A stretch of DNA of 64,000 bases. It comes from Molossus alvarezi. Its lineage: Eukaryota > Chordata > Mammalia > Chiroptera > Molossidae. Both the position numbers and the translations under genes were made by a program. The number at the start of each line of letters is the position of its first letter. Position 1 is the stretch's first letter. The notes below the pieces were generated by a model. That model had not been told where the DNA came from and did no database searches. It was given only the letters and a program-made list of their open reading frames with translations. Location of the stretch: positions 62,767,001 to 62,831,000 of the forward strand of contig CM073887.1 of the NCBI GenBank assembly GCA_037176705.1. The letters are read 5' to 3'. Of this stretch, positions 12,301 through 25,900 are shown piece by piece.

Positions 12301-15300
12301 CCCTTCAGATCAGTGGCCTCACCATGTGAGCCATGTTCCTCTTCAAGCCCCAACATCCAGTTCCACATCTGGCAAGCTCAGAGATCACTGGGAGAATACA
12401 TGAACTTGGGGTTTCAGAGCAGGTGGGAACACACCTGACTGGTGAACTTTTGCAGTGTAAGAATCCCACACACATTTTTTAAAAAAAAACTGACCTTTTT
12501 GTAGCATCTATACTTTCTTAACTGGATATCACTAGATCCCACAGTTTGAAGATGTTAAATTTGAAGCCGCAAGTCTTTTGTCTGAATTATACTGTCAAGA
12601 GGTAAGAGCCTATGAAGGTTTCTGAAAGCAGGGTCCCTCTCCCTGTAGTGAAGGCACAATGTCAAATTGGTGCTCTCCAGGAGTGGACTGACTTCCTCTT
12701 GGCTTGTTTTCTTTCTTTTTTTAAATTAACTTATTTTTTTTTAATTCTCACCCAAGGATATTTTTATTGATTTTAGAGAGAGAAAAACATCAATGTAAGA
12801 GAAAAACATCGATTGGTTGCCTCCAGTATGTATCCTGCCCAGGGATCAAACCCACAACCTTGAGTGTATACCCTGCCTGGGAATCAAACCTGCAACCTTT
12901 TGGTGTATGGGACGATGCTCTAGCCAAGTAAGCCACCTGGCCAGGGCTTTTGTTTTTTTTTGTTCTTCTGACTTTCTTCTGGCTTTTTTTTTTTTTTTTC
13001 CTTTTCATTTTTAAAACCTCACCCAAGGATATTTTTCCAATTATTATTTATTTATTTATTTTGCATTTATCTTGAGATAGAGCGGGAGGGAGAGAGGAAG
13101 AGAGAAAGACACACACATCAAGTGGTCACTATCCACATGACCCCAACTGGGGCTGGGGACAAACTGCATCCGAGGTACATGCCCTTAGCGGGAACCGAAC
13201 CCGGGCCTCTCTGGTCCGCCCACTGACACTCTTACTGCTGAGCCATACTGGCCAGGGCCAATTATTATTTTTTTTAATCCTCACTCGAAGATATTTTTCC
13301 AAATATCTTCAGATAGAGTGGGGGTGGGGGAAGAGAGAAATATCAATGTGAGAGAGACACATTGATTGGTTGCCTCCTGCACCACTTTGTCCTGGCCCGG
13401 AGACGAACCGTAACTGAGGTACATGCCCTTGGCTGGAATTGAACCTGAGACTCTTTGGTCTGTGGGCCGATGCTCTAACCACTAAGCCAAACTGGCCAGG
13501 GCTCCAATGATTTTTTTTTATTTTTTAGATAGAGTAAAAGTGAGGGAGAGAAAGAGAGAGAGAAACATCAATGTGAGAGAGACACATCAGTTGGCTGCCT
13601 TCGTGTGACCCCGACAAGGGCCAGGAATTGAACCTGAAACTGAGGTACATGTCCTTGACCCGGAATTGAACCTGAGACTTTGGTCCTCAGGCCAACACCC
13701 TAACTGCTGAGCCAAACCGGCTAGGGCATGTTTATCTTTTTAATCTGGTTCATGATCTCAGACATAGCTCAAAATTGCCTTTCTCCCACCTTTGAACAAT
13801 AGCCTGTGAGGCTGCCTGGGCCACAGGGAGTGCGTGGTTAACACCTCTGGCCCATCTCTCTTATAATATGAGAAAGATAGCAATTGCCATCCAATTTGAC
13901 TGATCAGGATTTTGAACCAAAGCTACTTTAAGTTTAGTTGAATGAGTTATTTTAAGAGCAATGCAAAAACCTCCCAGTCAGTTAGTTCAATAAAATATGT
14001 TTTTTTCTTTTTTTATATGTTTTTACTGATTTCAGAAAGAGGGTAGAAGAGGGGGGGAGAGAGAGAGAAACATTTATCGGCTGCCTCCTACACGCCCCAC
14101 ACCAGTCCAGTGATTGAGTCCACAACCCAGGCATGTGCCCTGGTCCAGGAATCAAACTGGCAGTCTCTTGGTGCGTGGGACAATGCCCAACCAAGTGAGC
14201 TACATCAGCCAGAGCTCTTTTCTTCTTTTAATAAAGTACATCAGCAACCCACAAATCCTTTGGTGAGCATGAATATGAATGGCCCTCTGGTACCAGAACT
14301 ACATAAGGAATCTAGCTTGCCTGCCAGCTTTTTTTTTTTTCCCTCCCCAAATGTGACTGTTTCCTTTCAGAATTCTGTTGATGCAGCAAAACCACTACTG
14401 CGGAAAGCGATCCAGATCTCACAGCAGACCCCATACTGGCACTGCCGCCTGCTCTTCCAGCTCGCTGTGAGTACTGTGGAGCCTGGCCAAGACACGTGGG
14501 TGCCAGATGGGGCCATAACCTTGGGGCACACCCACCTAAGTATAAATAAAGGCAGACTACAGGACGCACAGGCCCTCCTCAGGGTGCTGCACCAAGAGGA
14601 TGGGGACACAGAGATAATTCTTTAGCCTGCTCATAAGTCCCTTCCAGCCTCTGACTTCAGCAGTACCCCCAGCACAAGTCTCATTCAGCATCAGAAGTGA
14701 CTGGTGGAGGTCCCCATCTCTCCGGGGGCTGACTCAGTGGACCTTGTCATTGCATTCCCCTCCCTCCTGCTGCTCCCTTTGGCCTGTGTTCATTTAAATT
14801 TGGGAAGCATTTCTTGCCAGAAACCCACCATGGTTTTTAAGGGCTGTGCTGAGATTCTAAGACGATGCCTATTGGGCAATAAATACCTGCCCGAGTCAAG
14901 CCTTTGCAGGGCTGCTGGGACACAGCCTCTCTTGGGCTCCATGTGGTCACCCCCCCCCCCACCCACACCCACCAAACTCCCTTCAGCTTTCCAGACATAG
15001 TGGTGTCCTGGTCCCACTGCTCTGAGATGATTAGGTAGAGGGGATTCTGTCTTCCTGGCTATAGTGACTGGGCTGAAGACTGGGGTGGGTAGGCTTCACT
15101 GTGAGGGTGCCTCTTCTGTCGTGGGCACTACCCACATCTCCCTCGCATTGCTAGCCTCCAGCCTCTCATTGTCCCTGACCCAGCCTGCTCTCTACACTGC
15201 CTCTTGTGTACTTTCTGTGATACAGTTCCATTACCTTCCTGCGTGTGCAGGGTATGGGCCTTTGGCTGGAATTGCTCACCCCCACTACAAACCCCCTCCC

Positions 15301-16954
15301 CCCCGTGGAAGTCCCTCATCCCAGAAGGATGTGACTCAGGTTCCCTGCTGGGAAGAGTTCACCCAGCCAGTGCTCCTAAGCTCTTCTCCCCCCTGTCCTG
15401 CTGCTGTCCCACACAGCACTGTCTCCTTTAATCCTACCATGCGTTCTTTGCCCATTGACAGATAGGAAGTGGGACACCTGCCTCGGGCCACAGAGTTGGA
15501 GGGTGCTTCATGCACCTGAGAGCCCAAGCTCAACTGAGGTCCCACAGGTGTCCCTTCCTTTTAGCCTAAGACTTCTGGGTTTGAAACTCCCACAGACACT
15601 TGCCCTGGCCAGTTTGGCTCAGCGGTTAGAGCGTAGGCCTGCGGTCCGGAGAGACCCGGGTTCGGTTCCCGCTAAGGGCACGTACTTCGGTTGCAGTTTG
15701 TCCCCGGCCCTGGTTGGTTGTGCGGGTGGCAGCCACTCGATGTGTCCCTTCACGTCGATGTTTCTCTCTCTCTCTCCTTCCTCTCTCTCCCTCCCACTCT
15801 ATCTGTACAAAAAATGGAAAAATATCCTCGGGTAAGGATAAAAAAAAATTAAAAAAAAGAAACTCCCACAGACACTTGACCCTGAAGGAGTCCTTCCTTG
15901 TTTGGGGTGCCCTGACTCCCCTAGTGACCGACATCTGATGGAGACCTGCACGGATACACTCATGCAGCCCTGGGAATCTGTGTACTATTAAGCTTAGATG
16001 ATGTACACTGTAGGCAAAGTAGAGTTCTATACCCAAAGCAATCAACATTGATGATACATGATTTGGTTAATATAACTCAAAGCTGATACTGAAGCAATTT
16101 TGTTGACTGGTGGGGAGGTTCACTTGAACTCGCCAACAAAGCATTAGAGTCAGATACTGAGTATTATAAAGTAAGAGGTTTGGAAGCAAGGATTATTGTT
16201 CTCTTTCCTTTTTAGCAACTGCACACGCTCGAAAAGGACCTGGTGTCAGCCTGTGACCTCCTAGGTGTGGGAGCCGAGTATGCACGGGTAGTGGGATCCG
16301 AGTATACACGGTAGGCACCCTCTCCCCACATCCCTTCCCTCTTACTTGGAAGGAGCTCGGCCATTTGATCCTGGGCAACCACTAGAGTTGGTGTTTCAGC
16401 ATGAAACTGTACACATAGTAAGAGATGGACAAATTGAAGCAACACCAGAATGCCTTGTATCTTACCAATTCACCCTATTAATATATGAAGTTGGAGAGTT
16501 GACTGAGGCTGAGGGCCAGCTGGCATTCTCAGCACAATCTAGTATCTTAAAATAAAAAGTGCTTGTAGGATTTGCTAGGCCAATCTCATTTGTGGTGCAG
16601 ATATGAGAATGGTGTCTGCAGAAAGCATACCTAGTGTGCTTGGCAGCACCTAAAGTAATTCCAGTCCCTCTCAGTATGTCCAAGAGCTTTTAGATGCGCA
16701 ATAGACACAGTAAGCGGAAGTTTGTATAAAAGAAGGGATGTAGCAGTGGCAGGTGTGGCTCGGTTGGAGCATCATCCCGTGCACTAAAAGGTGACAGGTT
16801 TGATTATCAGGGCACATACCCAGATTTTGGGTTCGATCCCTGGTCGGGGCATGTGTGAAAGACAACCAACCAATTGACGTTTCCTTTCTCTCTCTCTCTC
16901 TACCCCCCCTCTCTCCCTCTCTCCCTCTCTCCCTCCCTCTCTCTCTCCCTCTCC

Positions 16955-16994
<40 letters not shown>

Positions 16995-19900
16995 GAATTT
17001 TTTAAAAAGGGACATAGCCCTGTCCCATAGCTCAGTTGATTAGAGTGTCGTCCCCATATGACAAGGTTGCAGGTTTGATCCCTGGTTAGGGCACATATAG
17101 GAATCAACCAGTGAATGCATAAATAAGAACAACAACGAATCAATGTTTCTCTCTCTTTCTCTCTCTCTCTAAAATCAATTTAAAAAATAAAGGGAGACAT
17201 AGGTACATGTTATGCATGAAGCTACTTAGACCATCTGGAGACTTGTACCCTAGGGTTGGGTGTCAGAGGTCAGAAACCATAAGAGCTTCTCTGTGCACCC
17301 TCTGTGAAAGCCTCTAGTCTCTTTGCCCCAAGAGAAGAATCCTCTGCACTAGACAGACTCCAGGCAGCAGTGCTTTTATTATGGTGTGTGCTTTGGGGTT
17401 CTAAAAAGTTCTGTTTCTTGGAACTGAGCTCATCCCCTGGAGTTGTTGGGACAAAACGGTCTCAAACTCTGTTCTCTGAACTCTGGCCCATTTGGAGCCA
17501 CACAGCTTTCCGTAGGCTGCCCTCATCCCTCAGCCACCCTATCCTGAGATGGCAGCTGTCACACAATCTGGTCTCATATTCCTAGCCCTTCCTGGCCTCT
17601 TATGTTGCAGCTGTTACTGGGTCCATGGTGACACACTTTTCAGGGCAGAGGGACAGCCACACACTGTGCATGTTCACTCACAAGTGTCCCTAGACAGGTT
17701 TCTGTGCCACCTTGGGTGGGCAGCTTAGGTGGTCTCCACCAGGGCACAGGGCCTGCAGGTCACCTGACCCAGAACCTCTGACCATGGATGTAGGGCCTCC
17801 AAGCACATGCTTCCTATGTGATAACATGGGAAACTTGATGTGAAGTTCCAAGCCTTAGGTTTCAGTGGTTGAACAGCAGGCAGATAGACCTAGAGTGTTC
17901 ACACTGTGAAGTAACAATAAGGAAGAACTTGGTGGCCTAGAGTACAAACATCTTGCAGGCTCTGTGACTGACCTTGCCACTTTAGTCTCCTCACTTGTAA
18001 AACGGAGAATGGCACCCACTTGATGGGGTGTCAGCTGCAGCACACAGAAGACTCTGTCAAGGCTGGTGGGACAGAGACTGAGACATTGAACAAACTGGGA
18101 CCTGTGGTCTCTGCATGACTACAGCTATTCCTGAAGGCAGCGGCTGCCTCCCTAGCTTTCTCCCCCATTGTTTTGGCTGTTTCCTAAACTTTTTAACATG
18201 CTCATTTTAATTATTTTTGTTGACGATAACAGCCGTGTGCACACATTCAGAAAGTGTCCAAAGGTTTACAAGAAACAATAGAAATTTAGCCTTGCTTCCC
18301 TGACTGGTTCTGCTCAGAGGTTCGAGCATTGACCTGCAGACCAAAGAATCCCAGGTTCGATTATGCCCAAGGGCATGTACCTCGGTTGCGATTCATCCCC
18401 GACCCCAATGGGTGGCAAACAGTTGATGTATCTCTTTCACATTGATGTCCCCCCCCAAATTCTGTTTGAAGATAAATGTAAAAATATCCTTGGGTAAGGA
18501 TTTATTTTTTTATTTTTTTAACTTTTTTATTTTTTTTATCATTATTGTTGAATGTATTACAGATGTTCCTCATTTTTCCCCCATTGACCCCCTCCTCCCC
18601 ACTTCCACCCACACCATTGTCTGTGTCCATTGGTTATGCACATATGCAAATACGTCTTTTGGTTTATTTCTTCCCACCCCCTAACCCCCCTTCCCTTTGA
18701 GGTTTGTCAGTCTAGCAATGAAATTGTACTTCTTAATCCCTTCACCTTTTTCACCCATTCCCCCAACCCCCCTCCCATCTGGAATTAACAAAATGTTCTC
18801 TGTATCTATGAGAATGTTTCTGTTCTGCTTGTTCATTTTGTTTATAGATTCAATTATCGATAGACATGTATTCATTGCCATTTTGTTTGTTCATGTTTAT
18901 TATCTTTTTCTTCAAAAAGACCCTTCAACATTTCATATAATAATGGCTTGGTGGTAATGAACTCCTTTAGCTTTTCCTTGTCTGAGAAACTCTTTATATG
19001 GCCATCGATTCTAAATGACAGCTTTGCAGGATAGAGTAATCTTGGTTGTAGGTTCTTGCTTTTCATCACTCTGAATACTTCTTGCCACTCCCTTCTGGCC
19101 TGCAAAGTTTCTTTTGAGAAATAAGCTGACAGTCATGGGAAGTTCCTTGTAGGTAACTAACTGCTTTTCTCTTGCTGCTTTTAAGATTTGTCTTGAACCT
19201 TTTGCATTTAGATGATGAGGTGTCTTGGTGTGGGCCTCTTGGGGTTCAACTTATTTGAGACTCTCTGTGCTTCCTGGACTTGCATGTCTGTTTCCTTCAC
19301 CAAGTTAGGGAAGTTTTCTTCCATTATTGTTTCAAATAGGTTTTCAATTTTTTGTTCTCTCTCTTTTTCTTCTGGCACCCCCAAGATGCGAATGTTGGCA
19401 CGCTTGAAGTTGTCCCAGAGGCTCCTTACCTATCCTAATTTTTTTGTATTCTTTTTTCTTTTTGCTGTTCTGATTGGGTGTTTTTTGCTTCCTTATATTC
19501 CAGATTGATGGCTTGCTTTTTGGCTTTACCGACTCTACTATTGAATCTGTGTAAATTATTCTTTATTTCAGTTAGTGCCTCCTTCATTTCTGACTGTGCA
19601 CCCTTCATTTCTGACTGGTCCTTTTTTATGTTCTTGAGGCCTTCACTAAGTTCACTGAGGTTCTCACTAAGTTCATTGAGCATCCTTATAAGCAGTATTT
19701 TGAACTCAGCATCTGTTAGGTTGCTTATCTCCATTTCGCTTAGTTCTTTTCCTGGGGTTTTGTTCTGTTCATTCATTTGGGACCTGTTTCTTTGTCTCCT
19801 CATTTTGGCTGCCTCCCTGTGTTTGTTTCTATGTATTACTTAACGAGAGGTATGGGGCTAGCTGAGACCAGATGCTGCTTGTTTGAAAGAATTTAGGAAA

Positions 19901-22900
19901 ACCTGAAGCAGGATCCAAGACAGGCCAATCCTGTGGTGAAGCAACTGGCAACAGCTTGGGTGGGCCTGAAAGTTGGGTGGGGCAGGGCCTCAGGGAATCA
20001 CCAGGGTGGGGCAAGCCTTGTGAGCCAAGTTGCTGGAGGCCCGGATATGGCAGCCATCTGCTGCCCTAGGGAAGGGCTCCCCAAAGGAACAAAGGCCTCT
20101 GACAGCACGTCTGTCCAGGAGAAAGCTGCCTCTCCAGCCCTCGCTCCAATGCCAAACAGCTCAGTTCTTCCCTGTATGTCTCTGGCGCCCCTCAAGCTGC
20201 CTCCCCTCCAAGCTGAGAGGGAGTGAGTTCGATAAGTCCGTGCATGGGCCCTTTAAGATGAGCTGCCTGGGGCTCCAGTCACCTCAGCCTCACGGAGCCT
20301 CAGTTCCCGCTGGTTTTTCCAGCCAGAAATTATGGAATCCTCTTCCGGGCACTGGAACCCTGAGCTGGGTGCCTGGTGTGGGATGGGGACCCTCTCAGTC
20401 CTCAGGGAGGACCTTCCCAGCCAAGGTATCCTCCTGTTTTTTATCTGCCACACATGGGTGTGGGGCCAGCTTGTCGCACTTCCGCCCCTCCTACCAGTCT
20501 CAATGTGGCTGCTGCTTTAATTTTGTAGTTGTAGGACTTCCATTCAGCTTGATTTCAGGCGGTTCTGAAGGATGGTGGTTCTGTAATTTAGTTGTAACTT
20601 TGATGTAGTTGTGGGAGGATGCCATACCGCATTTACCTATGCTGCCATCTTGACCTGAAGTCTCCTTGGGTAAAGATTTTTTTTAAAAAAAGAGCCCTGG
20701 CTGGTTTGGCTCAGCGGTTAGACCATTGGCCTGCGGACCAGAGAGTCCCGGGTTCTGTTCCCGTTAAGGACACGTACCTTGGCTGCAGTTTGTCCTTGGC
20801 CCCAGTTGGTGTCGTGTGGGTGGCAACCACTCTATGTGTCTCTCACCCCGATGCTTCTCTCTCTCCTTCCCTCCTCTCTTCCTCCCTCTCTATCTGAAGA
20901 TAAATGCAAAAATGTCTTCGGGTGAGGATAAAAAAATTTAGCCCTGCTGACTACTGCAATTGGGGACAGTGGGTGCTAAGGCTGCTGACACATTGGGGGC
21001 TCCTCAGTTTCATTCCTTTAACATTCGGGAGAACCTGAGGGGGCTTGCCTGGTCACAGGAGAGGAAGGGGAGGTATGGAGGGGCCACAGTCAGGTGTGGA
21101 TTTGGGTTCAGATACTCAGGCCTGCCTACTCTCTCTGTGCCCTATGCTGTCTACCAATGTTGTGTCAGCAGGTGTGAGATTTTGGCAAGCATGCTGTCCT
21201 GTACCCTGCCCCTCTGTGCTTTCTGAGCATCTTTCTATGCCTTCTGGGCTTTTGAACCACAGGAGTAGCTAAATTAGGCCAAAAATATAAAGAAAGATCG
21301 AATAGGACAAAGTAGAGCAGTCTCATAAATAGAACCAGCTTCATTAGGGGTTGCTGGGGGCTGCTGTCATCTGCTTAACTGTCCCCTGGGATTGGTTGTT
21401 GGTCCCTGTGAATGTTGGAGTGATAATCATCCCAGAAGGCAACCTGGGCCTCACAGACTGACTCCCCCTCTCTGTTTTCTAGGGCTCTGTTCCTGCTCAG
21501 CAAAGGGATGGTAAGTTGAGGTTGAGCAGAATGGCAGTGGTGTGGTGGGAATGAGGCAGGGCTCCTGCTCACTGTGGTGCAACCCTTAAGTACTGCAGGC
21601 AATCATGAGTGAGGCCCCTGTGCTCCATCTGGGTTCAGAGGTGAAACTCAGATTCCAGGTTGTGCAATTTGTGCTGAGGAAGGAGCAGCTTAGATGTGGG
21701 TTCCAGCCCAGCTTTTTGCCTTTCCTGCATGATTCCAGCAGTCCCCCATTGGGTGGGAAAGCAGACAGTGGCCCTGTGCGCTGGGAGGGGCTCCCAGCGC
21801 CTGTGCCTCTCCCTCCCCAGCTGCTGCTGATGGAGCGCAAGTTGCAGGAAGTCCACCCGTTGCTGACCCTCTGTGGACAGATTGTTGAGAACTGGCAGGG
21901 AAATCCCATCCAAAAGGAGTCTTTACGTGTCTTCTTCTTGGTGCTCCAGGTGACACACTACCTGGATGCAGGGCAGGTATGTAGTGCCTCCCACAACAGA
22001 GCTGCTGGAGAGCAGGCAGGTGGTGGGGGGACTTCAGGCTGAGATACCCACTCTGTTGTTGCCTCCTGTCCCTCATCACAAAGTGCATCTCATTCAGGGC
22101 TTAGCTCCCCCATATACCCTGTTGTGCTCTGGCATAAGTGCTGTGACCCTGAGGGCAGTGGGTGCTCTGAGAGTGGCCTGTCCTCACAGTGGGAGTGGGA
22201 GGCATGGCCTCACATGTTTCATAATGATAAACTATGAGAATTGTGACAAGGTGCCCGACCCATAGCAGGTACTCAAGCAGTGTTTGTCCACACCCCCACC
22301 CCACCCCCCAGCTGATGAGAGCTTTGTGAGGTTCGAGTAGGGACTAACTGTGTCAGCTGTGTCCAAGACTTGACTCTGTAATCCCCATGTAGTTGGTGAG
22401 ACTCTCTATGTACTCTCTGTGGCTGAATGTCCAGACTTTGGGGGTGTTGCCCCATCTACCTCACCCCACCCCATCCCAGTGACTCACTACAGGCCTGGCC
22501 TCAGGTCCTAGGTGCCTGCAGGTGGAGCCCTAGAAAGCATTAGGAAGGCTTTCATTGGTAAGAGACTGCCTCAGTTGTCCCACTTGTGCCCACATTTACC
22601 TGTTGGGTCAAGTGGCATACTCTTGGCCCAACATAGGGACACAACAGACTCGTGGGGTGCTCTGGACATGTCCTGTGGGGCCTTGGAACAGGGTTTCTTA
22701 GTGCCCAGAAGCCAATTTATATGAGGTATGACACCTGTAGGACTCGAGCCCATGAAGCCAATTCCTGCTCCCAAGGATGACTGCTAGCTTCCCCAGCCCT
22801 GTCCTGCCCTCTCAGGGTCACTGAAGGAAGGAGGAAACATAGCTCATGCAGCATCTTTGGACAGGCCTCTCCCAGTTCTTGGTGTTGGACCCAGCACTGG

Positions 22901-25900
22901 GCGGTGGCTGAGCCTCAGTCCCACAGATGATCCCCCTGAAACTGCTCCACGCCCTGAGTGCTTGCTGACCCATTTGGGGGCAGACTTCCTGCAGGTGGTG
23001 GGCGTGGTGGGAGCTCCTGGGAAGAAGGGACTGGTGAGCTAGCACCTATTGGGAGCGGACAGGCACTCAGGTGTGCAGTGCTGCCCACCTGCTGCAGGTG
23101 AAGAGTGTGAAGCCATGCCTGAAGCAGCTGCAACAGTGCATTCAGACCATCTCCACACTGCATGACGATGAGATCTTGCCCAGCAACCCCGCCGATCTCT
23201 TTCACTGGCTGCCAAAGGAGCACATGTGTGTGCTTGTCTATCTGGTGAGTCTCCAGGGCTGAGGTCAGGGGCCAGGTGAGTGAGGAGAGGGCCTTAGTGA
23301 CCATCACTGTCTGGTCTTATCTCCAGGTAACCGTGATGCACTCCATGCAGGCTGGCTACCTGGAGAAGGCACAGAAATACACAGACAAGGCACTTATGCA
23401 GCTGGAGAAGCTCAAGAGTAAGTTGGGCTGGTGGATCGCATGGCCACTGAGCCCCTTGGTGTCTGGTCCAGCCACTGCCTTGTACTGGGCCTGAAGGACC
23501 TCGGTGCCATGCAGTCCCCAAGTCCCTACCCCATGGGTCTTGTTACTGTAGTTGGTAAATGAGGGTGACCTGGGGTCAGGGCAGAGCAGGCCAGGTTAGG
23601 GGTCTTGTGCCATCTCTGTTCTGTCCATCCCGCTACGTAAGAGCTGTGATAGACGATTGCACCTGGGCCTGCAAAGACAGCAGTGCTCAGTTGAAATGGG
23701 GTGGCTGCTGTTATCAATGTTGTGACATGGATTGCGCTCAGCATGGAGCAGAGATCTGAATTCAGCTTTTGCTGACTAACAGTGATGGCCTGGAGGTTGT
23801 GAGTTCTTCCTGGACACTTGACTAATCCATTCTGTGGGACGAGGGGTCTATTTTTTTAATCCTCACCTGAGGATATTTTTTTATTAATCATCAGATAGAA
23901 TGGCAGGGAGGGAGAGAGAGAAACATCAATGTGAAAGAGACACATTGAATGGCTGCCTCCTGCACGACCCGACAAGGGCCAGTGATGAACCACAACCAAG
24001 GTATGTACCCTTGACCGGAATTGAACCCACAACTTACTGCAAGCCAATGCTCTAACTGCTGAGCTAAACCAGCCAGGGAAAGATCAGGGACCTTTGACTA
24101 GCAGGAACCTAGAGCTCTGATTAGGTGTCCCCATTAACCTGCTCACCCAGTCCCTGTGCCCTTCTTCAGCGCTACTATGTGAGGAGCTATCAGCCAGAGA
24201 ACCAAAGCCCTCAGGAATCACAGTTCATTCCCTCTGGCCAAGTTGGGAAAGGTCTACACTGTCTAGTCCCAACATGAGGACAGCCATTCAGGGCAGCCTG
24301 GAATCCGGTCTACCCACTGCTGCCTGAGGCTGTCACATGGTATCACTCTCCTGGGCAACATTAACATTTCTAAAACCCACTGTGTCTATAGTGTTCTTGA
24401 GCACATGACTGGGTTGTGGTGGTGGGTCAGTGTGGAAAACAAATCCCTCCAGGGATTTCTTACTCTTAAAACACTGTGGTCACCGGAACCTGCTATGAGC
24501 CTGTCTCCCAACCTGAACAGGGAGATGAACCCGTCACTTGAGGGTGCAGTGGGCATGAGTGAAGTGACAGGCTGGGTGCTGGATTTGTGCAGCAGATTAT
24601 GTAGGCTCAGACCTGAAAGCCGACAGGTCCATATGGTGGGAGGCTGGACCAGGGATTAGCATCTTCTCAGCTTCTCCAGCTGCACCCTGAGTGCTCATCC
24701 CCCTCTCGCCTCCAGTGCTCGACTGCAGCCCCATCCTATCCTCCTTCCAAGTGATCCTGCTCGAGCACATCATCATGTGCAGGCTCGTCACAGGACACAA
24801 GGCCACTGCACTACAGGAGGTGAGGCCACTGGGGAACACATACACATGGGATGGGAGGGCCAGAGAGCAGGTGATTGGAGTTTGCTGAGTCTCAGAAGTC
24901 ATCACATAGGAGAATGAAAATTTGCCCAGTGCACATCAGCAGGACATTTGTCTGTGTCAATTCACTATAACTTGGCAGTTGGTGACCCTTCATGGACATA
25001 GTTAATCAGACAGTCTGATGCAGAAATGAATGGGCCTTTCTCTAAGAGCTGGGCAACATCAACATTTCTAGAACGTACCATGTCTGGAGTGCCCAAGGAA
25101 TGTGAAGCCCTTCCTGCTCCATGTAACCCCTGCCTGCTCCATGTAACCCCTGCTTACCACCTTCCTGAGAGGGCACAGGGCCTTAAGCAGGGCAAAGTTG
25201 CTGACAGCTAAGACATATTGGAAAGGAGGAGAAGGCAGGTAACAGACAAGGATTACTGTCCTCAAGGGGTCAGGACTGCCCTTTGCCCCACAGTAGACAC
25301 ATCCACCAGAACTTTATACCCAAGTTAGGGCAGGCAGGGTGTGGACACTGGATCCCAGGTTACAGGTCTGATGACGTTGGGCATGTTCTCCCGGCAGATC
25401 TCCCAGGTTTGCCAGCTGTGCCAACAATCGCCCCGGCTCTTCTCCAACCACGCAGCACAGCTGCACACGCTGCTGGTAAGTATGTAGGGCCCCATTCCAG
25501 TGAGGAACCCCACAACCATCACCCCGGGCAGAATCTGGAACATTCCCAGTGTACTTCATTCTGATAGACACCTTGAGTCCAAGTTGATATAGGTCCCAGG
25601 AGGAGGGAATAACTCACCATGCCATCTTTCTGCCTCCTCACCAGGGCAAAAGCTCAGGTGTAGCTGGCTCATAGAGTCACTGGTCAGGCTCATCCAGGTG
25701 TAGCCATGGGGAGGTGGCTAGGCCTCAAGCCCTCAGTTCCTCCTTCTTCCAGGGCCTGTACTGTGTCTCCGTCAACTGCATGGACAACGCAGAAGCCCAG
25801 TTCACCACAGCCCTGCGGGTAAGGTGCTGGCCCTCACTGCATGGGGCAGGCAGTGATTCTTAGTAAGGAGTCAGTTATGGGCTGTGATGAGGACAGTAGC

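Larger units (their letters stand above)
13009..13727 (-). mobile_element. SINE, outer copy split by two SINEs
   Basis: The tail at 13009-13045 (CCTCACCCAAGGATATTTTT, CCAATTATTATT) continues at 13511-13727 (TTAGATAGAGTAAAAGTGAG to AAACCGGCTAGGGC). The target CCAATTATT/CCAATGATT occurs three times, marking two separate insertions. Confidence 0.72.
16311..21482 (+). other. MAU2 intron 5
   Basis: Holds two older SINEs (16.7-17.2 kb) and the VES/HAL1/VES composite (18.28-20.95 kb). The 17.2-18.28 kb part is unique-looking with a weak MIR-like patch near 17.95-18.05 kb. 20.95-21.48 kb shows nothing recognisable. Confidence 0.85.

Noticed and set aside
16346..16555. 69-codon frame just after MAU2 exon 5 (candidate extra exon)
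   Set aside because: No acceptor and donor pair that would keep the MAU2 frame, and the known protein is complete without it.
16884..16990. Possible regulatory GAGA-type tract
   Set aside because: It is the expanded CT tract of a SINE with an A-rich end just after it.
20030..20608. 192-codon + strand frame
   Set aside because: Lies antisense in the GC-rich 5' UTR of the HAL1 element.
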